In this document: piece after piece, positions 17,514 through 26,931 of the stretch
Layout: each line of letters opens with the position of its first letter
Numbering within the stretch: position 1 is the stretch's first letter
From: Selenomonadales bacterium
GTDB lineage: Bacteria; Bacillota; Negativicutes; Sporomusales; UBA7701
DNA: 64,000 nucleotides
Reading direction: 5' to 3'
NCBI GenBank assembly: GCA_029976065.1
Contig: JARKNV010000031.1
Span: 1-64,000 of the forward strand
Made by a program: the position numbers and the translations under genes
Notes under the pieces: model-generated
What the model saw: only the letters and a program-made list of their open reading frames with translations
What the model was told of the DNA's origin: nothing
The model's database searches: none

Positions 17514-17529
17514 ATATTCAACGTTACTA

Positions 17530-17559
17530 AGTATACACCAAGGCGGCCGGAAAAGTCAA
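17530..17559 (-). promoter_or_regulatory. Promoter of tRNA-Pro
   Basis: On the minus strand: TTGACT (17559-17554), an 18-bp spacer, TATACT (17535-17530), 17 bp before the tRNA. Confidence 0.75.
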
Positions 17560-17676
17560 CAGGCATCGGCCCTGAAAGGAAATGTAAAAAATATATTTTC
17601 GCCCAATACCTGGACAGGATTTCCCTTGTCCTTGGCGAACGTTTATTGTTACCACTCAAAAAACGGGGGTGCCAGC

Positions 17677-18369
17677 ATGAGGCGAGCGAAGCGCATCATA
17701 GCCATCGGAATAATGGTACTGCTCATCGCCACCGCCGCCGCCCACGCCGCCGCGCCCCTCCTGAAGCAGGGGATGAGCGGCGACGACATCTACCGCTTGC
17801 AGCTCAAACTGCAGGAATTCGGCTACTACGAAGGCGCCCCCGACGGCACCTTCGGCTCCCAGACCAAAATAGCCGTCATCGAGTTCCAGCTCGACACCGG
17901 CCTGTCCGCCGACGGCGTCGTCGGCCCGGCCACCCTGGCCGCCCTGCGCGACTACAAGCCCGCCGCCGGGCAGACCAGCCGCGCTGCCGGCGACAACCGC
18001 AAGGCCCAGCAGCTCGTTGCCTTCGCCAAGCAATTCGTCGGCGTCCCCTACGTCTGGGCCGGCCGATCCCCCGGCGGCTTCGACTGCTCCGGCTTCATCT
18101 CCTACGTCTACGGCAATTTCGCCGTCTACCTGCCGCGGATGGCCGACGAACAATTCGCAGTCGGCGTCCCCGTCAACCGCCGCGACCTTGCACCCGGCGA
18201 CCTCGTCTTCTTCACCACCTACGAGCCCGGTCCCTCGCACGTCGGCATCTTCATTGGCGGCGGCCGGTTCATCCACGCCAGCTCGGGCGCGGGAGAAGTC
18301 ACCGTCACCCCGATGGGCAAGGAGTACTATCTCGAAAGATACCTCGGCGCTAGACGCGTAATAAGATAA
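17677..18369 (+). CDS. Secreted peptidoglycan-binding NlpC/P60 endopeptidase
   Basis: 230 residues. A signal peptide ([21 protein letters not shown], cleavage around AHA-AA) is followed by a PG_binding_1 domain (about 30-95, with [17 protein letters not shown] and [11 protein letters not shown]) and an NlpC/P60 domain with catalytic Cys in FDCSGF (about 136) and His in SHVGIF (about 188), plus IHASS. Expected to cleave peptide stems of cell-wall peptidoglycan. GGGGGTG precedes the ATG. Monocistronic, with a terminator. Confidence 0.92.
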   Translation: MRRAKRIIAIGIMVLLIATAAAHAAAPLLKQGMSGDDIYRLQLKLQEFGYYEGAPDGTFGSQTKIAVIEFQLDTGLSADGVVGPATLAALRDYKPAAGQTSRAAGDNRKAQQLVAFAKQFVGVPYVWAGRSPGGFDCSGFISYVYGNFAVYLPRMADEQFAVGVPVNRRDLAPGDLVFFTTYEPGPSHVGIFIGGGRFIHASSGAGEVTVTPMGKEYYLERYLGARRVIR

Positions 18370-18376
18370 CATACAC

Positions 18377-18408
18377 AAGAACCGGGGTATTCACCCCGGT
18401 TCTTTTTT
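18377..18408 (+). terminator. Terminator after the NlpC/P60 gene
   Basis: AAGAACCGGGGT, loop ATTC, ACCCCGGTTCTT, then TTTT. A 12-bp perfect stem, ending where repeat R3 begins. Confidence 0.9.
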
Positions 18409-18628
18409 GCGACCGTTGATAAGCGCCCATCTGCGGCGTACCCGCAAGGGGCAGGCCGCCGTTCTAAGGTGCTAAAGCACCAAGAACGGCGCACTTGCTC
18501 CTCGGATGGCCCACTCGACGTACGCAACCAAGTACGCCGTCGCGGGCCTAAGCGATCACATCAACACTAAAGCGTTGTGTGCCTGCTTATCCGGTGCGCC
18601 TTGCATCTGGGCACTTCTGAACGGCCGC
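18409..18628. repeat. Palindromic dispersed repeat R3 (with inverted internal module)
   Basis: Outer arms GCGaCCGTT and AACGGCCGC pair with one mismatch. Its left box is split: CATCTGCGGCG is separated from TTGCTCCTCGG by about 57 bp. That insert resembles the reverse complement of the central module of R2 and R5 (CCCGcAAGGG, AGGCCGC, GTTCTAA, CTAAAGC, AAGAAC, GCGCAC in the same order). Lies between convergent genes. Confidence 0.8.
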
Positions 18629-18645
18629 TCGCCTATATCATCTTC

Positions 18646-20322
18646 CTACTCCTCCAACTCCGCGAAATCCAGCGTCGGTTCGAGTTGTACCTCGAACGTC
18701 CGCTGCCAGGGCAGGTGGCTCTTCAGCGTCAGCCCGCTGATCACGTACCGCTTACCGCCTTCGCCCGGCAGCGTCCGGCCGGCAAGCGACGAGCGATAAA
18801 GCGCGTCGGCCCGCTCCGCCAGCAGGCCGCCGATCCAGTCGTCCACCCGCTGCAGGTTGTCGCCGAGATTGTACGGATCGAGCTTGTACTTCTTCAGCCG
18901 GGCGTTCACGTACGGCTGAACATCCTTCTGATAATACCAGTCGTCCAGCAGGCGGGCCGTCAGAAACTCGAGCTGGCGTTTATACAGTCCCGGCGGCGGA
19001 CCCGCCTCGCCGGCCCTCTCCAGCGCCGCGGCGAACAGCGTCGCCTGCGTCACCGCCGTGCCCACCGAATTGCTCGTCGTGTTCCAGCCCGCGTACGCCA
19101 TCAGCCGCGTCAGGTCGACGCCCTCCCTGATGAGATACGGCAGCAGCGTCTCCTCCGCGAAAAAATGCTCGCTCAGATCCACCACGCCCACCCGGTGGCC
19201 GGCAGCCATCAGCCCCTTCACCGCGCGGGCCGCGTCGCGCAGTACGCCCGGCCCCGTACTGACGTCGCCGATATGCACGAACAGCACGTAATCCGCCGCC
19301 GCAGGCTCCTTCACCAGCGTCCCGCCGGCGATGGCCAGCTTCTCTTCCACCGTCCGGGCCACCGAATGCGGCATATACGGCATCACCGTCCCCGGCGCCG
19401 CGGCGTGGGAATACTGCACACACACCCGCGGCCTGTACCCCGCGCCCAGCGCCGCCGCCCTGCCAAGCACCGTCAGCGCCACCTCGTCCGTGCCGCGCGT
19501 GATGAACACCCGCTCCGCCAACGCCGGCCGGTGCGACACGTAATGCGCCAGGCGGCTCTTCACCATATTCGGCAGCCCGAAGGGAAAACCGTCGTCCTGG
19601 CCGATAACCAGCCCCGCCAGCGTACCCGCCTCGGCCATCGCCACCAGGCGGAAATTAAGCTGCGAATTAGCCTCGTACAGCGACAGGTAGCGGTTCACCA
19701 CCGCCGGCGGGATCTCGGCCGACAACTTCGCCAGCTTATCCCTGTCCAGCGGGTTCTCGAACGCCAGCACCGCATCCTTGAGCACCGAATACTCCAGCAT
19801 CTTTTTTTGGTAACGGGCCGACTCCGCGTCGTCGGCCACCAGCAGGCGGGGAATAATACTGAACGCGTACAGCTTCAGCCGCGGGTAGTCCTTGTGCAAA
19901 TCGTCCAGCAGCGCCACCGCCGCCGCCGCATCGTCCGCCGTGCCCGTTCCCAGCCGGGAAGCCAGCAGCCCGCCATGCACCAGCATATCCACCGAAACGA
20001 TCGCCGCATCGGCCCCGGCCGCCTCCTTCCGCAGCCACTCCCGCAGGCCGGCGCGATCCGCCGGCTTGCGGTACTTGTCCAGCAGCTCCGCCGGCGGCAG
20101 CACCACGCGGATGCCGGCCAGGCGGGCCAACTGCTCCACATACTGCGTGCAGGGCGGGCGGCTGTCCAGCGGCACGAGCACCACCGTAGCGGCCGTAGGG
20201 GCGTAATCCGCCACGACCGCCGGGCGGGCGGCGCGGATGTTGCCTGCCTCCATATTCAGCGCGGCTGCGGCCGCGAACGCCGTAACGATAATCGTCAGGC
20301 AGCACAGGAACCGTTTTACCAT
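18646..20322 (-). CDS. DUF4127-family secreted protein
   Basis: 558 residues. An N-terminal signal peptide (MVKRFLCCLTIIVTAFAAAAA) precedes the DUF4127 hallmarks: VVLVPLDSRPPCTQYV, MLVHGGLLASRL, GQDDGFPFGLP, and AYAGWNTTSNSVGTA. No activity is established for this family, which occurs mainly in Firmicutes. SD GAGGTGG before the ATG. A TTGACA lies on its strand about 60 bases upstream without a clear -10. Its 3' end is 18 bases from repeat R3. Confidence 0.85.
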   Translation of the reverse strand: MVKRFLCCLTIIVTAFAAAAALNMEAGNIRAARPAVVADYAPTAATVVLVPLDSRPPCTQYVEQLARLAGIRVVLPPAELLDKYRKPADRAGLREWLRKEAAGADAAIVSVDMLVHGGLLASRLGTGTADDAAAAVALLDDLHKDYPRLKLYAFSIIPRLLVADDAESARYQKKMLEYSVLKDAVLAFENPLDRDKLAKLSAEIPPAVVNRYLSLYEANSQLNFRLVAMAEAGTLAGLVIGQDDGFPFGLPNMVKSRLAHYVSHRPALAERVFITRGTDEVALTVLGRAAALGAGYRPRVCVQYSHAAAPGTVMPYMPHSVARTVEEKLAIAGGTLVKEPAAADYVLFVHIGDVSTGPGVLRDAARAVKGLMAAGHRVGVVDLSEHFFAEETLLPYLIREGVDLTRLMAYAGWNTTSNSVGTAVTQATLFAAALERAGEAGPPPGLYKRQLEFLTARLLDDWYYQKDVQPYVNARLKKYKLDPYNLGDNLQRVDDWIGGLLAERADALYRSSLAGRTLPGEGGKRYVISGLTLKSHLPWQRTFEVQLEPTLDFAELEE

Positions 20323-20408
20323 AATCCACCTCGGGGAACAGGCTTAACCTCCAACAATTTCGACCAAGGCCGCCGAAATCCTGTCAAACGCTATTTTACA
20401 CCGGGAAC

Positions 20409-20438
20409 TTGACAGAAGCTATCACTATTTTGTATAAA
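20409..20438 (+). promoter_or_regulatory. Sigma-A promoter of rsmD-coaD
   Basis: TTGACA (20409-20414), an 18-bp spacer, TATAAA (20433-20438), 35 bases before the rsmD start. Confidence 0.85.
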
Positions 20439-20473
20439 TGTGGTAAGATATAATATGTGAATGGAACAAAATA

Positions 20474-21028
20474 ATGCGGATAATAACCGGAACCGCCAAG
20501 GGCATCAAACTCAAAACCCCCCGCGGCCGCGACGTCCGGCCGACCAGCGACCGGGTCAAAGAATCGCTCTTTGCCATCCTCGCCGGCCGCATCGCCGAGG
20601 CCGCCGTCGCCGACTTCTTCGCCGGCACCGGCAACCTCGGCCTCGAAGCCCTCAGCAGGGGAGCCGCGTCCGCCGTCTTCATCGACGCGAGCCCGGCCAG
20701 CCTCGCCCTCGTCCGCGAAAATGCCGCCCGCGCCCAACTGGCCGAGCGGGCCGAATTCCTCCGTCAGGACGCCCTCGCCGCCGCCGGCCGTTTCGCCCGC
20801 GACGGACGGGCCTTCGACCTCATCTTCTGCGACCCTCCCTACAACAAAGGGCTGGCAGCCGCCATCCTCGAAAAAATCGACGCCGCTAACCTCCTCAGGC
20901 CCGGAGGCGTCGTCATAATTGAGCACTCCCGCCACGAATCGCTGCCTGCCGGCCTGGCGCACCTCAAAATCAGCCGCACCGAACGCTACGGAGAAACCTT
21001 GCTAACATTCCTCGAACACACCACCTGA
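20474..21028 (+). CDS. rsmD: 16S rRNA (guanine-966-N2)-methyltransferase
   Basis: 184 residues. MRIITGTAKGIKLKTP and RPTSDRVKESLFAIL are the RsmD N-terminal signatures, FFAGTGNLGLEALSRGA is the SAM-binding motif and DPPYNKG is the N6/N2-type catalytic motif. Methylates G966 of 16S rRNA on the 30S particle. Next to coaD, as in most Firmicutes, with 15 bases between its stop and the coaD start. Confidence 0.95.
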   Translation: MRIITGTAKGIKLKTPRGRDVRPTSDRVKESLFAILAGRIAEAAVADFFAGTGNLGLEALSRGAASAVFIDASPASLALVRENAARAQLAERAEFLRQDALAAAGRFARDGRAFDLIFCDPPYNKGLAAAILEKIDAANLLRPGGVVIIEHSRHESLPAGLAHLKISRTERYGETLLTFLEHTT

Positions 21029-21043
21029 ATGGAGGGCTCATCA

Positions 21044-21526
21044 GTGCGAATCGCAGTATGCCCCGGCAGCTTCGACCCCGTAACCAACGGCCATGTAGAC
21101 ATCTTCGCCCGCGCCAGCGTCATGTTCGACCAACTCATCGTCGCCGTCTTCCACAACCCCAACAAAAAACCGCTCTTCACCATGGAAGAGCGTGTTGAAA
21201 TGCTGCGGATAGCCACCGCCCACATTCCCAACATCAAGGTAGACTGCTTTTCCGGACTGCTCAATGATTACGTGCGCCGCCAGAACTCGACCATCATCGT
21301 GCGCGGCCTCAGAGCCCTGTCGGACTTCGAATATGAATTTCAGCGGGCCCTGCTCATCAAAAAAATCGACCCCCAGATGGAAACAGTATTCATGATGACC
21401 ACAGCCGACTACTCGTTCGTCAGCTCCACCGGCGTCAAAGAACTGGCCAAGTTCGGCGGCGACATCTCCGGACTCGTGCCGGCGGCCGTAACGGCGAAGA
21501 TCATCGAACGGCTGAACAAGGACTGA
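21044..21526 (+). CDS. coaD: Phosphopantetheine adenylyltransferase
   Basis: 160 residues from the GTG at 21044 (MRIAVCPGSFDPVTNGHVDI), chosen because GGAGGG lies 8 bases upstream; an in-frame ATG at 21029 overlaps that site. Nucleotidyltransferase motifs: GSFDPVTNGH (HxGH type) and the SSTGVKELAKFGGDISGLVP region. Adenylates 4'-phosphopantetheine, the penultimate step of CoA synthesis. Confidence 0.96.
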   Translation: MRIAVCPGSFDPVTNGHVDIFARASVMFDQLIVAVFHNPNKKPLFTMEERVEMLRIATAHIPNIKVDCFSGLLNDYVRRQNSTIIVRGLRALSDFEYEFQRALLIKKIDPQMETVFMMTTADYSFVSSTGVKELAKFGGDISGLVPAAVTAKIIERLNKD

Positions 21527-21556
21527 ACCCCGAGGCAGGGGGAGGAGGAGAATCGC

Positions 21557-22009
21557 ATGACAGTAGATGAGATTTTGGAAGAAATGGAAGGCTTGCTTCT
21601 GGAAGCCTCGCGGGTACCCTTCACCAACAAACGGGTCATCGACGAAGACGACCTCGGCCGCCTCATCGACGAACTCCGCGAAGTGCTCCCCGGCGAGCTC
21701 ATGGAAGCCAACCGCATCATCAGCGAGCGGCAGCGCATCCTCGAAGACGCCCAGAAAGAAGCCCAGGGCATCGTCGACCAGGGGAAAAACTACATCCACC
21801 GCCTCACCGACGAAAACGCCATCGCCCGCCAGGCCCAGGAACAGGCCAACGAAATCCTTCAACAGGCCCAGCGGGAATCGCGGGAACTCAGGGCCGACTC
21901 CGTGGCCTACGCCGACGATGTCTTCTCCTACCTCGAAGAAAACCTCGTAAAAGCCCTTGAGGTCGTCCGCCAAAGCCACGGCAAACTCCGCCAGTCAAAA
22001 CCCGAATAG
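21557..22009 (+). CDS. Coiled-coil protein of unknown function
   Basis: 150 residues, mostly helical and charged (MTVDEILEEMEGLLLEA, ELREVLPGELMEANRIISERQRILEDAQKEA and so on). The pattern resembles ATP synthase b-subunit or DivIVA-like coiled coils, without a membrane segment. Homologues in spore-forming Negativicutes are, as I recall, annotated only as ATPase-like. It follows coaD by 30 bases behind GGAGGAGGAG and may have a structural role in division or envelope. Confidence 0.6.
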   Translation: MTVDEILEEMEGLLLEASRVPFTNKRVIDEDDLGRLIDELREVLPGELMEANRIISERQRILEDAQKEAQGIVDQGKNYIHRLTDENAIARQAQEQANEILQQAQRESRELRADSVAYADDVFSYLEENLVKALEVVRQSHGKLRQSKPE

Positions 22010-22018
22010 CACCACCCA

Positions 22019-22047
22019 GGGAGCGCCGCCGCTCCCTTATTTTTTTA
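22019..22047. terminator. Terminator between the coiled-coil gene and ylbJ (convergent)
   Basis: GGGAGCG, loop CCGC, CGCTCCC, then TTATTTTTTT. The ylbJ stop codon overlaps the T run. Confidence 0.8.
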
Positions 22048-23287
22048 GCAGCAGCCTCACCCCGCGGCCCGCATGCCAAAGCAGCGACAGCCCCGCCAGC
22101 AGCGCCGTGAACAGCAGCGCCACATACCCCATCTGCTCGAAACGCGTCAGCCAGAACATCGGCGACCAGCCGCCCCCCGACATCGCCGCCGCCGGCACGC
22201 TAAGCGCCAGCGACACCGCCTCGCCGTGGCTCATCAGCAGCAGCGTCAGCACCGCTGCCAGCACCGCGTGCAGCAAGCGGCCGAAAATATACGGCGCGAT
22301 CCTGATGCCCGACTCGATCACGATACTCGCCACCTGGCCATGGACGCACAGCCCGCTCCAGGCGATGATCGCCCCCGCCATCGCCACCTTCTCCGCCAGC
22401 GGCGCGTCGGCCTGGCTCGCCGCCATCGTCCCGATATCGATCTCGAACAGCCCGCTCACCAGTGACGCCGCCAGACTGCTGCTGAAACCCACCGCATTCA
22501 GCAGCCAAACGAACGCCGTCTCCAGCAGCCCCGTCAGGCCGATCACCGACACAATCCGCAAAAAAACCGAAAAAACGATGATAAACCCGCCGATAAGGAG
22601 AATAGTATTCATCGAAGACTTCACCGCGTCCCCCAAAAGCTGGCCGGGCGAACGTTTATCCTCCTGGCGGGCGTAATACAGCGCCCGGAAAGCGCGCACC
22701 ACGATATTGCCGGCCGGCGCCGCCGCATCAGGCGTCTGCCGGTCGCGGCCGCGGGCGTGGAAGCGGAAAATAATCCCCACAAGAAAACTCGACAAATAAT
22801 GGGCCAGGGCGATAATCACCCCCAGCTCCGGCATCGCGAACATCCCCACCGCCACCGCCCCGAACATAAACAGCGGATCGGCCGTATTCGTAAACGACAG
22901 CAGCCGTTCCGCCTCCACCGCCGTGCACAACTGGTTCTTGCGGAACTTGCTCGTAATCACCGCATCCATCGGATACCCCGACGCCAGACCCATGCTGAGC
23001 GCGAACGCCCCCACCCCGGGCACGTTGAACACAGGGCGCATCAGCGGCTCCAGCAGCACGCCGATAAAATGCACCACCCCCAGCCCCATCAGAATCTCCG
23101 ACAAAATAAAAAAAGGCAACAACGAGGGGAAAACGACGTTCCACCACAGATTCAGCCCCATAATAGCCGAATCGAAAGCATCCTTCGGATACTTCACCAT
23201 CGCCAGCGTCACGAAAACTGTAGCCAAAGCCATGAAAAAAGTAATCAAGCGGGACCGGTAGCGCCGCCCTTTCCCCCACAGACCCAT
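22037..23287 (-). CDS. ylbJ: YlbJ-type sporulation integral membrane protein
   Basis: 416 residues with about eight or more membrane segments and the nucleoside-recognition (Gate-like) pattern: GLNLWWNVVFPSLLPFFILSEILMGLG, FALSMGLASGYPMDA, and SGLFEIDIG. In Bacillus, YlbJ is made in the mother cell under sigma-E and is needed for normal spores. ATG at 23287 behind GGAGGAGGGG; the upstream ATG at 23305 overlaps that site. Divergent from the patatin gene. Confidence 0.88.
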   Translation of the reverse strand: MGLWGKGRRYRSRLITFFMALATVFVTLAMVKYPKDAFDSAIMGLNLWWNVVFPSLLPFFILSEILMGLGVVHFIGVLLEPLMRPVFNVPGVGAFALSMGLASGYPMDAVITSKFRKNQLCTAVEAERLLSFTNTADPLFMFGAVAVGMFAMPELGVIIALAHYLSSFLVGIIFRFHARGRDRQTPDAAAPAGNIVVRAFRALYYARQEDKRSPGQLLGDAVKSSMNTILLIGGFIIVFSVFLRIVSVIGLTGLLETAFVWLLNAVGFSSSLAASLVSGLFEIDIGTMAASQADAPLAEKVAMAGAIIAWSGLCVHGQVASIVIESGIRIAPYIFGRLLHAVLAAVLTLLLMSHGEAVSLALSVPAAAMSGGGWSPMFWLTRFEQMGYVALLFTALLAGLSLLWHAGRGVRLLLKK

Positions 23288-23323
23288 CGTGCCCCTCCTC
23301 CTCAACCCCGGCGTCTGCTAATA

Positions 23324-23352
23324 TATATATTGGGGCGGGAGAAGTAATATAA
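23324..23352 (-). promoter_or_regulatory. Possible sigma-E-type promoter of ylbJ
   Basis: On the minus strand: TTATATT (23352-23346), a 14-bp spacer, AATATATA (23331-23324), a partial match to the sigma-E pattern (ATATT, about 14 bp, CATACAAT-like). Suggested by the known regulon; weak on sequence alone. Confidence 0.3.
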
Positions 23353-23384
23353 CCCCATAACACCCCACCGGACAGGAGGCAAAC

Positions 23385-24239
23385 ATGACGTCACCGACCA
23401 TCGGCCTTGCGCTCGGCTCGGGAGGCCTCAGAGGCCTGGCCCACATCGGCGTGCTCCAAATCCTCGAACGCGAACACATATCCGTAAACTACATAGCCGG
23501 CTGCAGCATCGGCAGCCTCATCGGCTCCCTCTACGCATCCGGCCTCGACAGCGAAACCATCTACAAACTTGCCAAAAACCTCAAACGCCGCCACTGGATA
23601 GACTTCGTACTCCCCAAAATGGGCCTCGTCGCCGGCGACCGCACCCTCGAAACAATCAGGCTCCTCACCAGGCGCCTTACCTTCGGCGAACTCGCCATCC
23701 CCCTCGCCGTCGTCGCCGCCGACCTCAACACCGGCGAAGAAATCGTCCTCCGCGACGGCGAAGTCGCCCACGCCGTCCGCGCCAGCATCTCCGTCCCCGG
23801 CGTCTTCGTCCCATATAGCTACGAAGGCCGGCTGCTCGTCGACGGCGCCGTCGTCAACCCCACCCCCATGGACATCGTCCACGGCATGGGCGCCGACATC
23901 GTCATCGCCGTCGACCTCGTCCCCAGCGGCGCCGTCGCCGCCTTCGAAAACATCTTCGACGTCATCATCCAAACCATCGACATCGTCGAACGGCAACTCT
24001 TCAAGCAGCGCGAACACTACTGCGACCTGCTCATCAAACCCGACACCGGCCACATCTCCCCCAGCTCCTTCACCGACATCGACGAAGCCGTCGACCTCGG
24101 CGCCCAGGCCATGGAAGCCGGCCTCCCCAAGCTCAGGGAGCTCATTGCCGGCAAGCGACATACAGCGGCGACTGGCGGAAATCCCGCCCCCCGCGCCGCC
24201 AATCCCTGCCAGGCAGCCCGAGACAATACACATCCGTAG
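23385..24239 (+). CDS. Patatin-like phospholipase family protein (YlbK-like)
   Basis: 284 residues. The oxyanion-hole motif GSGGLRGLAHIG (11-22), nucleophile motif GCSIGS (GxSxG), and catalytic Asp in VDGAVVNPTP make a complete Ser-Asp dyad. Its neighbours (ylbJ, ylbM, coaD, rsmD) match the Bacillus ylb cluster, where ylbK is the patatin. The last 33 codons run antisense across the 3' end of ylbM, giving a Pro/Ala/Arg-rich tail. SD GGAGGC before the ATG. Confidence 0.88.
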   Translation: MTSPTIGLALGSGGLRGLAHIGVLQILEREHISVNYIAGCSIGSLIGSLYASGLDSETIYKLAKNLKRRHWIDFVLPKMGLVAGDRTLETIRLLTRRLTFGELAIPLAVVAADLNTGEEIVLRDGEVAHAVRASISVPGVFVPYSYEGRLLVDGAVVNPTPMDIVHGMGADIVIAVDLVPSGAVAAFENIFDVIIQTIDIVERQLFKQREHYCDLLIKPDTGHISPSSFTDIDEAVDLGAQAMEAGLPKLRELIAGKRHTAATGGNPAPRAANPCQAARDNTHP

Positions 24240-25383
24240 CCGCCACATCCAGCGCCAGCATCGCCTGCAGCGGCGTCAGCCCCGCCCCGCAAAGCTCGCG
24301 GCCATGGAGGAAATGCGTAGTCTTCGTCACCACCGGCACCGCCGCCGACCGTGCCAACCCCTTCAGCAACCGGCGGCCGCGCTCGCCAAAAGCCAGCACC
24401 CGCGCATACAGCGGGCCGCTCTCCTCCCAGGCCGCCAAATCCGTCCGGCGGCTCAGCAGCAGCGCATGCACAAGCACCCGTTGGAGCCGCGTCCGCGCAT
24501 ACCGCTTGCTCTTCAGCGCCGCCATCAGCTCCTCCAGGCCGCCGGCCGCCCCGGCGGCCTTCAGCTTATACTCCAGGCCCTCCGAAACCTCCGGCAGCGC
24601 CGCCAGCTCATCCACCCTCGACCGCCGTAGCGCCGCCAGCAGCGCCTGCTCGAAAGCCCCCCACCACACCGGCCCCAGGCCCTCGGCCACGCACCGCTCC
24701 GCCACCTCGCGGCACTCCACCGGCATCGCCGCGTACGCCAGCTCCGTCCGGCCCTCCTGCAGCGCGCCGCGGACCGCCGTAGCGCTCGCGATCTTTCCGG
24801 CAACCTTGCGCTCGTGATAACCCGCCCCGCGGCGGGCGACAGGGAGGGGGACCACCGCCGGCGCATACCGTGCGATCGCCCGCAAATACTCCACCGCCAG
24901 AATATTGTTCGGCGACGCCACCATCGCCGGCGGCAGCCCGCTCGCCGCCGCCAGCGACCGCCCCAGCGCCGCCGCGTAAGTCTCCCCCGCATCCAGCCGC
25001 CGGCGGAAAAGCGTCTGCACAGCCTCCTCGTCCATCGCCGCCGCCAACCGCCCGAGCGCCGCCGGATCGGCATCCTCCGCCCCGAAACTCAAAGCCTCGA
25101 CCCCTAAAGCCGCCAGCAGGCGAACCGCCCCGGCCGCGAAAAACTGGGCGCTGCGCACCGCGAAACCCACCGGCAGCTCCACCACCAGATCCACGCCCCC
25201 GCGCACCGCCATCTCCGCCCGCGCCCACTTATCAAAAAGCGCCGGCTCGCCGCGCTGCACGAAATTGCCGCTCATCGCCGCCACGATCGCCGCATCGCCC
25301 GCAAGGCGGCGCGTCTCCGCCACATGATACAAATGGCCGTTATGAAACGGATTATACTCCGCCACGATACCCACAGCCCGCAT
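24142..25383 (-). CDS. tmcAL: tRNA(Met) cytidine acetate ligase (YlbM)
   Basis: 413 residues from the ATG at 25383 (MRAVGIVAEYNPFHNGHLYH). The nucleotidyltransferase motif EYNPFHNGH is intact, followed by AAMSGNFVQRGEPA and ASPNNILAVEYLRA. TmcAL makes N4-acetylcytidine at the wobble position of elongator tRNA-Met using acetate and ATP. Acetate kinase is divergent next door. Its 3' end overlaps the patatin gene by 98 bp on the opposite strand. Confidence 0.92.
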   Translation of the reverse strand: MRAVGIVAEYNPFHNGHLYHVAETRRLAGDAAIVAAMSGNFVQRGEPALFDKWARAEMAVRGGVDLVVELPVGFAVRSAQFFAAGAVRLLAALGVEALSFGAEDADPAALGRLAAAMDEEAVQTLFRRRLDAGETYAAALGRSLAAASGLPPAMVASPNNILAVEYLRAIARYAPAVVPLPVARRGAGYHERKVAGKIASATAVRGALQEGRTELAYAAMPVECREVAERCVAEGLGPVWWGAFEQALLAALRRSRVDELAALPEVSEGLEYKLKAAGAAGGLEELMAALKSKRYARTRLQRVLVHALLLSRRTDLAAWEESGPLYARVLAFGERGRRLLKGLARSAAVPVVTKTTHFLHGRELCGAGLTPLQAMLALDVAATDVYCLGLPGRDWRRGGRDFRQSPLYVACRQ

Positions 25384-25537
25384 AAACCATACCCCTTCGC
25401 AAAAACCTTGCCCACAGCCTTCGCGCTCCGGCCCGGCAAATCCTTCCATCACGTAAGACATATTTTTGATTATAGTTTCACAACAAGGCAGGGAAAATAA
25501 TACTGGCGTCGAAAAAAGCAAGGTAAAAGTAGTCTGG

Positions 25538-25547
25538 TGGTCAGACC
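25538..25547. promoter_or_regulatory. Possible GntR-type operator upstream of ackA
   Basis: TGGTCAGACC, centred about 37 bp before the ackA start, fits the TGGTC-N-GACCA form bound by some FadR/GntR-family regulators. A short palindrome, so chance is possible. No clear ackA promoter was found. Confidence 0.25.
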
Positions 25548-25579
25548 GGATATGACGAAACAGCATTGGAGGAATCGAC

Positions 25580-26782
25580 ATGATAATACTTGTGGTCAAC
25601 TGCGGTAGCTCGTCGATCAAATACCAGCTATTCAACATGGCCGACGAGTCAGTATTGGCCAAGGGACTGGTGGAGCGAATCGGACTGGAAGGCTCGGTCC
25701 TGACCCATCAGCCCGCTGGTAAAGAAAAAGTCGTACTCAACGCCGACATCCAAAACCACAGCATCGGCATAAGAATGGTCCTCGACGCCCTCACCAACCC
25801 CGGGCACGGCGTCCTCAAAAGCATGAAAGAAATCAACGCCGTTGGCCACCGCGTCGTTCACGGCGCCGAAAAATTCGCCGATTCCGTCCTCATCACCCCC
25901 CAGGTCATGGACGCCCTCGAAGAATGCATCGACCTTGCCCCCCTCCACAACCCGCCCAACATCCTCGGCATCAACGCCTGCACCGAACTCATGCCCGGCG
26001 TCCCCCAGGTCGGCGTCTTCGACACCGCCTTCCACCAGACCATGCCCAAATACGCCTTCCTCTATGGCCTGCCCTACGAAGCCTACGAAAAATACGGCGT
26101 CCGCCGCTACGGCTTCCACGGCACCTCCCACCGCTACGTCTCCCAGCGGGCCGGCGAACTCATGAAAGAACACATGTCCAACCTGCGCATCATCACCTGC
26201 CACCTCGGCAACGGCGCCAGCATCGCCGCCGTCAAGCACGGCAAATCCGTCGACACCTCCATGGGCTTCACCCCCCTCGAAGGCCTCGTCATGGGCACGC
26301 GCTGCGGCGAAATCGACCCCGCCATCCTCACCTACCTCATGAAAAAAGAAGGCATGACCCCCGACCAGGTCGACACCTACCTCAACAAAAAATCCGGCGT
26401 CCTCGGCGTCTCCGGCATCTCCAGCGACTTCCGCGACATCGAGGAAGCCGCCAAGGAAGGCAACGAACGCGCCCAGCTCGCCCTCGACGTTTTCGCCTAC
26501 AAAGTCCGCAAATACATCGGCGGCTACGTCGCCGCCATGGGCGGCGTCGACGCCATCGTCTTCACCGCCGGCCTCGGCGAAAACTCCATCACCATGCGCG
26601 AAAAAATCTGCCAGGGCCTCGAATTCCTCGGCACCCGCATCGACCCCGCCAAAAACAACATCCGCGGCAAAGCGGCCGAAATCAGCGTCGACGGCGCCAA
26701 AGTCAAAATCTTCGTCATCCCCACCAACGAAGAACTCGTCATCGCCAAAGACACCGAGCAAATCTGCGCCAACCTCGTATAA
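25580..26782 (+). CDS. ackA: Acetate kinase
   Basis: 400 residues. N-terminal phosphate motif [25 protein letters not shown]; active-site region [52 protein letters not shown]; and GLGENS with EELVIAKDT at the C-terminus. Interconverts acetate and acetyl phosphate for ATP production in acetogenic or fermentative metabolism. SD GGAGG 7 bases before the ATG. No pta is adjacent. Confidence 0.97.
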   Translation: MIILVVNCGSSSIKYQLFNMADESVLAKGLVERIGLEGSVLTHQPAGKEKVVLNADIQNHSIGIRMVLDALTNPGHGVLKSMKEINAVGHRVVHGAEKFADSVLITPQVMDALEECIDLAPLHNPPNILGINACTELMPGVPQVGVFDTAFHQTMPKYAFLYGLPYEAYEKYGVRRYGFHGTSHRYVSQRAGELMKEHMSNLRIITCHLGNGASIAAVKHGKSVDTSMGFTPLEGLVMGTRCGEIDPAILTYLMKKEGMTPDQVDTYLNKKSGVLGVSGISSDFRDIEEAAKEGNERAQLALDVFAYKVRKYIGGYVAAMGGVDAIVFTAGLGENSITMREKICQGLEFLGTRIDPAKNNIRGKAAEISVDGAKVKIFVIPTNEELVIAKDTEQICANLV

Positions 26783-26814
26783 ACGCCGCAAGGCACCGGC
26801 AATAAATAATCGCG

Positions 26815-26843
26815 ATAGGGGAGGGGATACCCTCCTCTATTTA
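26815..26843 (+). terminator. Probable terminator after ackA
   Basis: An 11-bp stem (26815-26825 with 26830-26840, one G-U pair), loop GATA. The T run is poor. Confidence 0.55.
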
Positions 26844-26931
26844 TGTCCATAATCTATAATGAAGCAAATACACCTCCGCCTTTCCCGCACCCCCTTCAAA
26901 ACAGGCCGCCCGCAAAGCGCCGCCGCTTTTC

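Noticed and set aside
18577-20412. A 611-codon plus-strand frame opposite the DUF4127 gene
   Set aside because: It is highly Arg/His-rich, a typical antisense shadow of a GC-rich gene, while the minus strand encodes a recognisable DUF4127 protein with a signal peptide.
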